Source: CAIQPS01 sp963783835
GTDB taxonomy: Bacteria; Actinomycetota; Thermoleophilia; RBG-16-64-13
Reading direction: 5' to 3'
Assembly (NCBI GenBank): GCA_963783835.1
Contig: CAWAOX010000016.1
Location: forward strand, 43,449-107,448
Length of the DNA: 64,000 nt
Shown here: piece by piece, positions 54,721-63,572 of the stretch
Position numbering within the stretch: the first letter of the stretch is position 1
Layout of the letters: each line of letters starts with the position of its first letter
Notes under the pieces: generated by a model
Database searches by the model: none
The model's input: the letters and a program-made list of their open reading frames with translations, nothing else
What the model was told of the DNA's origin: nothing
Program-made: the position numbers and the translations under genes

Positions 54721-55693
54721 ATGGACGACAAATACAAGAACCTGCCGCCACGATTCCCAGCCCCCGTTCCCGACGGGGCGGTGTTCGGCCCCGACGGCGC
54801 CGACCTCGACTATCAGCCCAAATGGAAGATCCCGGACGTAGTCGGCATCACCTGCCACGTGACAGGGCAACCGATCAAGAGGGCGAAGAACCCGAACCAG
54901 CCGTACACACCCGACGAGGTCAGGCAGTCGGCTCTGGACTGCATAGAAGCGGGAGCCACGTGCGTGCACATCCACGCCCGCACCGATAAGGGGAACTTCG
55001 TCAACGACAAGAAGGAGCATCTGGAGATGCTCCGCGGCATCATCGGCCCCATCAGGGAGAAGTACGGCAACAGCGTGTACGTGGACGGCTGCGTGCTGGT
55101 CGATCTGAACTTCGAGACCGAGAAGCTCTTGATCGATGCGATGCTCGACGAAGGCTTGATGGACTCGATGCCGCTGAACCCCGGTACGATCACTCCTCCC
55201 AGACTCCTCCAGGCAGAGGCCGCCTACCTCATGGAGAAAGGCATCAAGCCCGCGACTCGGTCTGCACGAGGACGAGGCCATCGACCAGGTCAGGGTGTAC
55301 CTCCTCGAGACCGGCATCCTCGAGCCACCCCTCCACTGGGGTCTGTTGCCCTGCTGGGCGTACCCTGGTGGCAGTCTGTTCAGCGAATTCGACGCCGCAG
55401 ACTACCTGCTGCGATCGGTGAGGCGCATCCGCGAGATCGACCCCACGGGTCTCATCTCGCTCGCCACGGCCGGCCGGCCCTCCTACTACCTCACCACCAT
55501 GGCCATGGTCATGGGCCTTTCCATTCGTGTGGGCGTCGAGGATACATACTGGAAGTGGCCGCACAAGGACGACATGCTGAACGACACCGTGACCGCGTTC
55601 AAAGACATGAAGACCGTCGCTGAGATCCTCGGTCGGCGCGTGGCCACGGCGAACGAGTATCGGGTCATGTCAGGCCTTCCGACCAAGAGCTAG
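54721..55693 (+). CDS. BKACE-family beta-keto acid cleavage enzyme, frameshifted near 55252
   Basis: About 324 residues. The zinc site CVHIHARTD and VGVEDTYW are present, with substrate-pocket segments DGCVLVDLNFE and GLLPCWAYPGG. One extra base near 55251-55254 separates LMEKGIKP from RLGLHEDEAIDQVRVYLLE. ATG at 54721 follows GAGGAGG; earlier in-frame starts (54634, 54688) lack one. The N-terminal 40 residues (PPRFPAPVPDGAVFGPDG) are longer than in the member at 48535, marking a separate subfamily. It is followed by an SDR gene. Confidence 0.85.
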
Positions 55694-55722
55694 CGACCGC
55701 GACCCAGGCAAGGAGACGGGTT

Positions 55723-56475
55723 ATGGCTGAATCAATGGCAGGAAAAGCAGCGATCGTCACCGGCGCGGGTATGGGCATCGGGCGGGCGGTCGCCCTGGCA
55801 TACGCCCAGGCAGGGGCGAACGTGGTCGTGGCCGACGTCGACGCGAAGGCAGGTGCCGAGACCGTCGACCTCATCGGGGCCGGCATGGCGCTGTTCGTTT
55901 CCTGTGACGTTTCGAAGGAGGCCGACGTCAAGGCCATGGTCGAGGCAACGCTCGATTCGTTCGGGCGCCTGGACTACGCCTGCAACAACGCGGGCATCCA
56001 CCCCCAGGACATGTCGACGCCCCTCACCGAGACGAGCGAGGCGCTCTGGTATCGCATCATGGACGTGAACCTCAAGAGCGTCTTTCTGTGCATGAAGCAC
56101 GAACTGCCGACTATGCTCAAGCAGGGTGCGGGCGTGATCGTGAACACGGCCTCGTTGGCAGGGTTGCTCTGCGAGCCCGGTTTTCCGCTCTACACCACCT
56201 GCAAGCACGGGGTGGTGGGTCTGACCAAGGCCGCGGCCTTCGAGTACATCAGGACAGGGGTCCGCATCAACGCCGTCTGCCCAGCGCCAGTCGACACCCC
56301 GATGCTCCGCGCTGCACCAAAGGAGGTCTTCGACGGCCTGGCCAAGATGCTCCCGATAGGCAGGGTGGCGACCGCGGAAGAGGTCGCGGGAGCCGTCATG
56401 TATCTGTGCTCGGACCTTGCCGGCTACATGACAGGCACGTGCCTACCGATCGACGGCGGCGCGATGCTCGTATAG
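55723..56475 (+). CDS. Short-chain dehydrogenase/reductase
   Basis: A 250-residue SDR: AIVTGAGMGIGRAVA, NNAGIHP, serine in NTASLAG, catalytic LYTTCKHG, and the GxxLPIDGGAML end. AAGGAGA precedes the ATG. It is co-operonic with the BKACE at 54721. In a phloroglucinol-type route it would suit the oxidation of 3-hydroxy-5-oxohexanoate to triacetate before BKACE cleavage; this is inference from pairing. Confidence 0.88.
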   Translation: MAESMAGKAAIVTGAGMGIGRAVALAYAQAGANVVVADVDAKAGAETVDLIGAGMALFVSCDVSKEADVKAMVEATLDSFGRLDYACNNAGIHPQDMSTPLTETSEALWYRIMDVNLKSVFLCMKHELPTMLKQGAGVIVNTASLAGLLCEPGFPLYTTCKHGVVGLTKAAAFEYIRTGVRINAVCPAPVDTPMLRAAPKEVFDGLAKMLPIGRVATAEEVAGAVMYLCSDLAGYMTGTCLPIDGGAMLV

Positions 56476-56577
56476 GCGCGCCCGTGGATTCTTGCTTCTA
56501 GCACACCCGGCCGATGAATCCAAACCCGTGAACCCTGTCCCCTAGCCGCTCGCTTCGGGGTCCCGCCGCGGGCGCAG

Positions 56578-56608
56578 GCGCGCCCTCCTGCTTACGAGAG
56601 GGGCGCGC
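56578..56608. terminator. Hairpin in a convergent gap
   Basis: GCGCGCCC (56578-56585) and GGGCGCGC (56601-56608) form an 8-bp stem between the convergent SDR and quinone-reductase genes. A short TT follows on the plus strand. Moderate support only. Confidence 0.5.
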
Positions 56609-56623
56609 TTGGGTCGCGTGCGG

Positions 56624-57625
56624 TCACGCCTTGTCCTCCGGGTGCAGGACCAACTTGCCCAGTACCTCGCCGGACTCGAGCATCTGGTGGGCCAAAGCCG
56701 CCTGGGAGAGGGGTAAGGCCCTGTAGATGGGGGGCCGAAGTTCGCCGGACGCCATGAGCCCGAGCACCTGACGCTTGACCTGCTTGAAGCCCTCGGGGTC
56801 GGTGTCGTGCACGTGGATGGAGAAGTACCTGATCCCGTAACAGGACTCGCAGCGGCTCTGCAGGATGTGGACGATCTCCCGGTCCTCGGGATAGCCGCCC
56901 AGGTAGTTGTAGAGGATGATCTGCCCGTAGGTGGCCAGCATGTCGAACTGGCGGGCGAAAGCCGGGCCGGCGACCTGATCGTAGACGTAGTCCACGCCTC
57001 GGCCGGCGGTGAAACGCTGGACAGCCTCGACGTTGTTCTCACGTTTGTAGTTGAAGACGTCTCCGACGCCCAGTCCGCGCAGGTAGGCGCATTTCTCGTC
57101 GGTACTGGCGCTGGCCACGATATGCATGTTTCTAAGCCTGGCCAACTGGATGACGGCAGTGCCCACCCCGCCCGCCGCCCCGCCGATGTAAAGGCTCTGC
57201 CCCTCCTTGGCCTCCACGATCTGGTTGAGCAGACCCCAGGCCACGAAGTAGTTGAACGCCGCCGCGGCTGCGTCGAAGTCGATGCCCTCGGGCATCTCCA
57301 CCACGTCGTCGGCCGTGACGGCCATGTACTCGGTGTACGTGCCGTGGCAGGCCATGTGCAGCACGTGGACCGGCTGACCGATGGCGAAGCCCTCGACCCC
57401 CGGGCCGAGGGCTTCGACGCGCCCCGCCATCTCGTAGCCGATGGTGACCGGGAAGGGGGCGGTCAGCCACTGACAGCGACCCGTGCGCACCCGCCAGTCG
57501 GCCTTGCAGACGCCTGCCGACATCATCTTCACCAGCACCTGGCCGGCAGCCGGCTCCGGCTTGGGGAGGTCGGCGTAGCGCAGGACCTCCGGTCCCCCGA
57601 ACTGATCGAACACCACGGCCTTCAC
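56624..57625 (-). CDS. Zinc-independent MDR-family quinone oxidoreductase
   Basis: A 333-residue protein of the medium-chain dehydrogenase family. It opens with KAVVFDQFGGPEVLRYADLP. The NADPH site is YIGGAAGGVGTAVIQLARL near residue 148. Zinc-ligand cysteines are not in the alcohol-dehydrogenase pattern, so a Qor-type quinone or enone reductase is likely. GTG at 57625 follows AGGAGG; the upstream in-frame extension is not credible. It is divergent from the MBL gene. Confidence 0.85.
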   Translation of the reverse strand: MKAVVFDQFGGPEVLRYADLPKPEPAAGQVLVKMMSAGVCKADWRVRTGRCQWLTAPFPVTIGYEMAGRVEALGPGVEGFAIGQPVHVLHMACHGTYTEYMAVTADDVVEMPEGIDFDAAAAAFNYFVAWGLLNQIVEAKEGQSLYIGGAAGGVGTAVIQLARLRNMHIVASASTDEKCAYLRGLGVGDVFNYKRENNVEAVQRFTAGRGVDYVYDQVAGPAFARQFDMLATYGQIILYNYLGGYPEDREIVHILQSRCESCYGIRYFSIHVHDTDPEGFKQVKRQVLGLMASGELRPPIYRALPLSQAALAHQMLESGEVLGKLVLHPEDKA

Positions 57626-57760
57626 TCTCGGTCCTCCTGCGGTCGGTCTGTCGAGGGCTGGGCGTCGGCCGGCCAGGACGAGGACTGGGCGGGCGGCGCG
57701 CCGCTGCCATCTTCCCGCTCCGCTCACCATGCTGCAAGTGCCGTACCGCCGGTCCCTCCG

Positions 57761-57789
57761 TTGACAACCTAGGGTATCTTCACTAGCGT
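57761..57789 (+). promoter_or_regulatory. Promoter for the MBL/DUF1847 pair
   Basis: TTGACA (57761-57766), a 17-bp spacer and TAGCGT (57784-57789) lie 45 bp before the MBL start, within the 208-bp divergent gap. The -35 is perfect and the -10 weak. Confidence 0.6.
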
Positions 57790-57833
57790 AGTGCACCTCG
57801 AGTACACGCCGTCCGACGGGAAGGGACTAACGG

Positions 57834-58760
57834 GTGTCGTTGCATCACAGGGTCTTTCTGCACAGCTACCTGGGCTTCTACAGCACTTCCACGTTGTTCT
57901 ACGGCGAGCGCGACGCCGTGCTCATCGACGCCTCCCAACTCCTGAGCGACGGCCATCGCATGGTGGCCGAGATCATCCCCATGAGGAAGAGGCTCACGCA
58001 CATCTACGTATCGCATTTCCATCCCGACCATCACTTCAGCCTCTGCGTGCTGCGGGATGCCTTCCCGGACGCCAAGATCGTCGCCCTGCCCAGCGTAGTG
58101 CAGGATCTCGTCTTCAGCTCCAGTGACAAGATCGACACCTGGTCGATCGACCGCTTTGGGCCGGATACCCCTGTCACCACGACCATCCCCATGCCCATGG
58201 CCGAGCCTCGCGTGGAGCTGGAGGGGGAGGAGATCCTCTTCTCCGACGACTGGGAGGGGGACAGCATCAACAACTCAGTCGCCTGGGTGCCCTCCATGGG
58301 CGTCCTCTGCGCCACCGACATAGCCATGGACGACTGGAACGTGTGGTTCATCGAGAGCAACGTGGAACGGCGTCTCAAGTGGAGGGCCGCCCTCGACCGG
58401 CTGCGGCAGTTCGACGCCCGGCTGGTGATCCCCGGCCACTGCAGCGAGAAAACGCTCCCCTTCCTGGAGGACGGCTCTCGCGGACACTCCGCCTGTCTGG
58501 ACTGGACCCGCGACTACATCGACTTCTACGCCGAGGTGTACGAGACGGCGCGCACGGGAACCGAACTGGCCGAGCGCATCCGCGCGCGCTACCCTGGGGT
58601 GAAAGGCAACGACTTCACCATCGATTGGCTGGCGAGACTGTTGTTCCCGAGAAGCAGCCCCGAGTGGTTCACTCCGTTGCCCGGGAAGCCGGGCAAGATC
58701 TTTCTCAACCCGAGCGGGCACTACGATGGCGATCCGCCGCGCGAGCCCTGGGAGGACTAG
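57834..58760 (+). CDS. Metallo-beta-lactamase-fold hydrolase
   Basis: A 308-residue MBL protein with the metal motif SHFHPDHHF near residue 62 and a later ligand region GHCSEK. ATDIAMDDWN supplies an aspartate. Family members hydrolyse thioesters, lactones or phosphodiesters, or act as oxidoreductases. The GTG at 57834 lies behind GGGAAGGG. It is followed 2 bp later by a DUF1847 gene. A role in ring or lactone hydrolysis in the aromatic pathway is possible but has no direct support. Confidence 0.82.
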   Translation: MSLHHRVFLHSYLGFYSTSTLFYGERDAVLIDASQLLSDGHRMVAEIIPMRKRLTHIYVSHFHPDHHFSLCVLRDAFPDAKIVALPSVVQDLVFSSSDKIDTWSIDRFGPDTPVTTTIPMPMAEPRVELEGEEILFSDDWEGDSINNSVAWVPSMGVLCATDIAMDDWNVWFIESNVERRLKWRAALDRLRQFDARLVIPGHCSEKTLPFLEDGSRGHSACLDWTRDYIDFYAEVYETARTGTELAERIRARYPGVKGNDFTIDWLARLLFPRSSPEWFTPLPGKPGKIFLNPSGHYDGDPPREPWED

Positions 58761-58762
58761 AC

Positions 58763-59470
58763 ATGGCAGCCGACGCCGAAGAAGCATCCGCCTCCTCAGG
58801 CCAGCAGGGCCCCGTCTGCGCCATCTGCCGCACGCAGCTGTGCGAGTGCGCCCCGGAGGCCGCCGAGACGGCCACCAAGCGGCGGCCCTCCTCCTGCCCC
58901 ATGCTGAGCGACACGCAGCTGCTGGCCGATGTAGAAGAACGCTACTCGTCCGACCCCCTCCTGGGGCGGATAGCCGCCGAGTCGGCCCGCACCGAGGCGG
59001 CCGGCTACTGCGAACTGACCCGGGTGGAGGAGATCATGGACTTCGCCCGCCGCATGGGCTGGCGGCGCCTGGGCATCGCCCACTGCATCGGGCTTACCGA
59101 GGAGGCGCGGGCGGCGCGGGCCATCTTCACCGCCGGCGGCTTCGAGGTGAACACGGTCTGCTGCAAGGTCGGTTCCATCGACAAGGAGAGCGTGGGCGTA
59201 GGCGACGACGAAAAGGTGCATCCCGGCGAGTTCGAGGTCATGTGCAACCCGGTGGCCCAGGCGGCACTGCTGGCGGAGGCCGGGGCGGAGCTCAACGTCA
59301 TGATGGGCTTATGCGTCGGGCACGACAGCATGTTCTTCATGCACTCACGCGTCCCCACTACTGTGTTGGTGGTCAAGGATCGGGTGCTGGGGCACAATCC
59401 CGTCGCCGCTCTTTACACCAGTCACTCCTACTACCGTCGCCTGACGCAGCAGAAGCCTTCCGACGTCTGA
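58763..59470 (+). CDS. DUF1847-type cysteine-rich metal-binding protein
   Basis: A 235-residue protein. The N-terminus has CAICRTQLCEC and a further SSCPM cysteine, then a conserved core with RRLGIAHCIGL, NTVCCKVGSIDK, GLCVGHDSMFF and LGHNPVAALYTSH. This matches the uncharacterised DUF1847 family of anaerobes, suspected to bind metal. The ATG at 58763 is the first after the MBL stop; the frame is open further upstream but overlaps MBL. Coupled expression with the MBL protein is likely. Confidence 0.82.
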   Translation: MAADAEEASASSGQQGPVCAICRTQLCECAPEAAETATKRRPSSCPMLSDTQLLADVEERYSSDPLLGRIAAESARTEAAGYCELTRVEEIMDFARRMGWRRLGIAHCIGLTEEARAARAIFTAGGFEVNTVCCKVGSIDKESVGVGDDEKVHPGEFEVMCNPVAQAALLAEAGAELNVMMGLCVGHDSMFFMHSRVPTTVLVVKDRVLGHNPVAALYTSHSYYRRLTQQKPSDV

Positions 59471-59549
59471 GGCCGGTGGCGGCGCTTCGCGGCGGGTCGG
59501 CCCGGGCGGTCGCCGGAGGGGCGCGCGGATCCCGGCCCCCGTCGGGTAC

Positions 59550-60710
59550 CTAGCCCGGGGACAGTGCCGCCGCCATCCTCTGCAGCGCTTCCTCCAGGAG
59601 GGCCCGGCGACACCCGAAGTTGAGCCGCACGTAGCCAGGGGCTCCGAAGTCGGCTCCGTCGGACAGGCCCACTCCGGCTTCCTCGAAGAAGCAGGCCGGA
59701 TCGACGATGCCGGCGCCGCGAGCATCTATCCAGGCCAGGTAGGTCGCCTCCACGTGGGTCATCTCCAACCCGGCCATGCCGGCGACCGCGGACTCGACCA
59801 GATCGCGGTTGCATCGCAGGTAGGCAAGTAGGGCCTTTCTCCACGGTTCGCCGTGCTCGTAGGCGGCCTGAGCCGCCACATAGCCGAGCACGTTCACGTG
59901 GGGCACGATGCCGTCCATGGCTCGGCAGACGGCTGCGCGCAGCGCCGGGTCGCCCACGATGGCGAACGAACAGCCAAGGCCGGGGACGTTGAAGGTCTTG
60001 CTGGGTGCCGTGAGGGTGATGATCCCGGCGTCGAGGTCGGGTTCGAGAACGGCGAGGGGAAGGTGCGGCTTGTCCTCGTCCAGTACCAGACCGGCGTGGA
60101 TCTCGTCGGAGGCGATCACCAGATGGTGGCGCCTCGCGATGTCGGCAAGGGCGCTCAACTCTTGTCCGGACCACACGCGTCCGACGGGATTGTGCGGCGA
60201 GCACAGCAGGAGCAGCCGCGAGCGGGGGCTGAGTGAAGCCTCGAGGGCGGCGCAGTCCATCTCCCAGCGTCCGCTAGCGCACACCAGCGGGACCTCCACC
60301 AGCCTGCGCTCGGCAAGAATGGGAGCCGAACGGAACGGGGGATAGACGGGAGTGAAGGTCACGACCTCGTCTCCGCGCTCTCCCACCGCTCGGCAGACCA
60401 CGTTGAGCCCTGACACCAACCCCGGCAGCCAGACGATCGATTCCACGGGGACATCCCAGTCGTACTGGGTGTGGAGCATCGTCAGGATGGCGGATTCGAG
60501 GCCGGGGGGAGCCTGGCCGTATCCGAACACCCCGTGTTCCACGCGCCGATGCAGGGCTTCGATGACCGCCGCCGGGGACCGGAAGTCCATGTCGGCCACC
60601 CACAGGGGGATGACGTCGCGGCCCTGGTACCTGTCCCACTTGAAGCTGCCGACGCCCGACCGGTCTACAACGGCGTCGAAGTCGAGATCTGAGGAGTCGG
60701 TGACCGGCAT
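59550..60710 (-). CDS. MalY/PatB-type PLP aminotransferase or C-S lyase
   Basis: A 386-residue fold-type I PLP enzyme. It has the FKWDRYQGRDVIPLWVADMD start typical of MalY/PatB, CSPHNPVGRVWS, DEIHAGL, and the PLP lysine in TAPSKTFNVPGL. Such enzymes cleave cystathionine or cysteine conjugates or transaminate. The ribosome site before the ATG at 60710 is weak. No pathway link to the neighbours is evident. Confidence 0.87.
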   Translation of the reverse strand: MPVTDSSDLDFDAVVDRSGVGSFKWDRYQGRDVIPLWVADMDFRSPAAVIEALHRRVEHGVFGYGQAPPGLESAILTMLHTQYDWDVPVESIVWLPGLVSGLNVVCRAVGERGDEVVTFTPVYPPFRSAPILAERRLVEVPLVCASGRWEMDCAALEASLSPRSRLLLLCSPHNPVGRVWSGQELSALADIARRHHLVIASDEIHAGLVLDEDKPHLPLAVLEPDLDAGIITLTAPSKTFNVPGLGCSFAIVGDPALRAAVCRAMDGIVPHVNVLGYVAAQAAYEHGEPWRKALLAYLRCNRDLVESAVAGMAGLEMTHVEATYLAWIDARGAGIVDPACFFEEAGVGLSDGADFGAPGYVRLNFGCRRALLEEALQRMAAALSPG

Positions 60711-60773
60711 GAGGTTATTCCACTATCGGGGGCCGAGGAGACTGCGGCAGCGGCCGCAACCCCCGACTGTGGT

Positions 60774-60920
60774 TCATCGTCCCCGAAACGCATTCACCAG
60801 CAGAATGATCAGCCAGAGGATGAACAGAGCTAGGGCTATCCAGAAGAGCGTCTTGACCACGAAGCCCAGACCAAACACGACGATCACGATGATGATGAAG
60901 ATGATCAGAAGCCATGACAT
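60774..60920 (-). CDS. Small hydrophobic membrane protein (48 residues)
   Basis: ATG at 60920 follows a near-perfect ribosome site (AAGGAGGTGA). The peptide starts MSWLLIIFIIIVIVV, forms two hydrophobic segments joined by VVKTLFW, and ends in NAFRGR before a TGA at 60774. It resembles the short 'hydrophobic protein' families of Actinobacteria. The strong ribosome site and codon pattern make it a real gene. Function unknown. Confidence 0.75.
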   Translation of the reverse strand: MSWLLIIFIIIVIVVFGLGFVVKTLFWIALALFILWLIILLVNAFRGR

Positions 60921-61094
60921 GTCGATTCACCTCCTTCGCCCTGATGCACGCGGTTTCCAGCGCTCGGTATACCCGCATCTCCACCGTCCTATGCGGGTCT
61001 GCCTCTCCGGTACCGAAGTTTGCCGTGGCGCCCTGCAGGGCAGACCAAGAGTGACATCGGGCTGACCCCGCTCGCCGGCTCAAGGGGCAGCATC

Positions 61095-61748
61095 ATGCGA
61101 ATCAGAGGCGCCGTGATCGATCTTCGAGGAACTGTCCAGGTACTCTTGCTCCTGCCGCTCGTGCTAACGCTGATAGTCCCATCAGCCTGCGGCAGTGAGG
61201 AGCCGGGCACGACCAGCGGGCAGGCCACGACCAGCGCGCCCATCGTCACCAGCGGCGTGACGTCTACGACCACGGTCGTGGGCGGCTGCTCTGCTTCGTC
61301 ACTCGACGTGGATCTCTCGCCCGAGCCCGATCTTCCCGCCCTGGTGGCAGTTACTCGGGAGGCGATCTTCACAGCAGCGATGGCCTGCGACTTCGCCGGC
61401 CTGGAGGAGCTCGCGACCACGGGCAGCGCCGAATTCACCTTCAGCTTCGGTGCTTCCGAGGGAGGACCGGCTGCCTACTGGCAAGCGGCCGAGGAACGGG
61501 GAGAACCCGTGCTGGCCTGGCTGGCGACCATCCTGAGCATGCCTTACGGGCGGGTGGGGGATCAGTACGTGTGGCCCTTTGCCCATGCGCTCGACTTCGG
61601 CTCCCTTTCGCCAGCGGAGAGGGACCTGCTCGAAGAATACTTCCCCGACGCTGATATCGCGGGATGGGAAGGGGCAGTCGGCTACATGGGCTATCGGGTC
61701 GGTATCAGTCCCGAAGGCGAGTGGCTGTATTTCGTGGCAGGTGACTGA
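61095..61748 (+). CDS. Putative lipoprotein
   Basis: A 217-residue protein with a signal peptide (LLLLPLVLTLIVP) and lipobox SAC near residue 32, then a Thr/Ser linker (TTSGQATTSAPIVTSG) and a globular part (about 65-217) with CDFAGLEELAT and YWQAAEERGEP. I do not recognise the domain. ATG at 61095 after AAGGGG is preferred to one at 61020. It stands alone between two minus-strand genes. Confidence 0.72.
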   Translation: MRIRGAVIDLRGTVQVLLLLPLVLTLIVPSACGSEEPGTTSGQATTSAPIVTSGVTSTTTVVGGCSASSLDVDLSPEPDLPALVAVTREAIFTAAMACDFAGLEELATTGSAEFTFSFGASEGGPAAYWQAAEERGEPVLAWLATILSMPYGRVGDQYVWPFAHALDFGSLSPAERDLLEEYFPDADIAGWEGAVGYMGYRVGISPEGEWLYFVAGD

Positions 61749-61817
61749 CTCGCTGCGGTAGGTCGGCGCATGGCCAAGGGTCGACGCATGCCGGGGCCCT
61801 GAAGCACGCCGGCGGGC

Positions 61818-63463
61818 CTACTCCAGGAAGACCATCCGCCTCTTTTCGAGCTCATCCAGATTGTTGCGCATGACGATGGCCCGTCGCTCTCGTTCCTCGG
61901 GGTCGTCGATGCTGGAAGCACTGGCCATCTCCTCCACGATCACCCGGTCGGCCTCCAGGCGACAGCGCTCGTAGTAGGCCTCGGGCCCGCTGTAGAAGCC
62001 GTAGCGCTCCCGTTGATCTATGGTGAAATCTACCGAGCGATAGATCATGTCGAGAATGGCGCTCTTGTCGAGTAGCGCGGTCTCGTAATTCATCCAGTGG
62101 TCCCACGTAGGCTGGGAGAGGGCTTCCACGTACTCTTCGAGGTTCTTGTACAGCAGGCGGTAGCCGAAAGACTCAGGCTCATCGAAAGCTTGAGATCCCG
62201 GATCCAGGACGATGGGACCGAGGACCTGGCCGCCGATGGGGACCGTCTCGTCTATGTCGCCGAACTCCCCGCGGGCGCGGGCCTCCTGGTTGAGAGCGTC
62301 GAGTTCCGCCCATAGCTCCCAGGTCTCGGCCATCTCCTTCTCCGTCTCGCCGGCGAGTCCCACGGAGAAGAAGTTGGTCACGGGAATCCGGTACTTGATG
62401 CAGGCCCGCATGGTCTCCCGGATGGCCTCGTTGGTGTAGCGGCGGCCCAACGTCTTTCTCACCTCGTCGGAGCCGGTGTCCGGACAGAGGTGAAGGATGA
62501 TGTTGCGGCCGATGCCGGCCACCTCGCGTATGAAGTCCTCGCCGGCGGGAACGAGCAGGTCGAGGGAGAGGCGCTCGAAGGGAGGCTTCTCGTCGGCAAG
62601 TCGCCGGAAAAGCTCCTGATAGTACGATCTGCCTCCCACACGCGGGTCCTGGTAGAGGCCGATGAAGCGGACCCCCTGCTCTATGAGCCGGTTGATGTCG
62701 GCGACGAGCTTGGCGGGGCTGCGGAAGGCGGGGCGGGGCATGCCCAAGTATTTCTTGTACGTATAGGCGGAGCCGCCGCAGATGGTGCAGTCGTACGCGC
62801 AGCCTCGGCAGACGGCCAGGCTCCAGCGGCTGGGGGCGTCGGGGATGTGCACCGACGTCTGCGGGGCGAGCAGGTCGAGGCGGGTGAACTCGAAATCGTC
62901 CAGGTCGCGACTGGCCTCCATGAGAGGCGTGACGGTGAGCGCCCCGGCTTCATCGCGGAAGGTCAGGTTGGGGGTAGGGGTGAGCATGCCGTGGGTCTCG
63001 TACGCGCGCAGCAACTCCAGGAGGGGTTTCTCCGCCTCCGCCCGCACGACGCCGTCCACGAACTCATACTTGGCCACGATCTCCTCGTGGAAGCGGGTGG
63101 CAGTCAGACCTCCCATGAGCACGAGGGCGTCCGGGTGCAACTCCTTGCAGAGCCGGGCGATGGCCAACGCTCCCGGGGCGTGCTGCTGGAAGTTCAAGCC
63201 CACGGCGTAGACACCGGCGGAGTACTCGCGGAGATGCTCCTCCACATCGAACCCGGGGACCGTGAGCATGCGGTCGCAGAGGTTGTCGACGATCACACGG
63301 TAGCCGTGACGGTCAAGATAGTCGGCGATGCTCAGCATGCCGATGGGCACCTTGTTGAACTGCACAGCGGCCGCCGTGCGCCCGAGGGCTCCGGGAAGAT
63401 GGGCTTCCGCCGGAAGTCGTATACGGCGGGGGGATGGATCAGAACGATGTCAAAGGCAGGCAT
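61818..63463 (-). CDS. B12-binding-domain radical SAM protein, frameshifted near 63383
   Basis: About 548 residues. It has an N-terminal B12-binding region (FDIVLIHPPAVYDF; MLSIADYLDRHGYRVIVDN; LMGGLTATRF) followed by a radical SAM barrel with CAYDCTIC, then a C-terminal extension of about 150 residues. The first 35 residues are in another frame from an ATG at 63463. An indel near 63378-63388 in the GGGCGC region joins PEPSG to TAAAVQFNKVPIGM. A GTG at 63365 would give a truncated start. Members catalyse methylations or rearrangements; which substrate is not evident. Confidence 0.83.
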
Positions 63464-63516
63464 TGTGCGGGCATGATACGCCCAGTCGCCTTGCTTGACC
63501 ATGCAGGCCGGTGCTA

Positions 63517-63546
63517 GGACCCGGCTCGCGATAGCGCGCCGGGTCC
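63517..63546. terminator. Hairpin downstream of the YidB-like gene
   Basis: GGACCCGGC (63517-63525) and GCCGGGTCC (63538-63546) form a perfect 9-bp stem, 26 bp after the stop of the minus-strand YidB-like gene. No clear T tract is present. Confidence 0.5.
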
Positions 63547-63572
63547 CGACTTTACGACCGGTCGGCAGCCTC

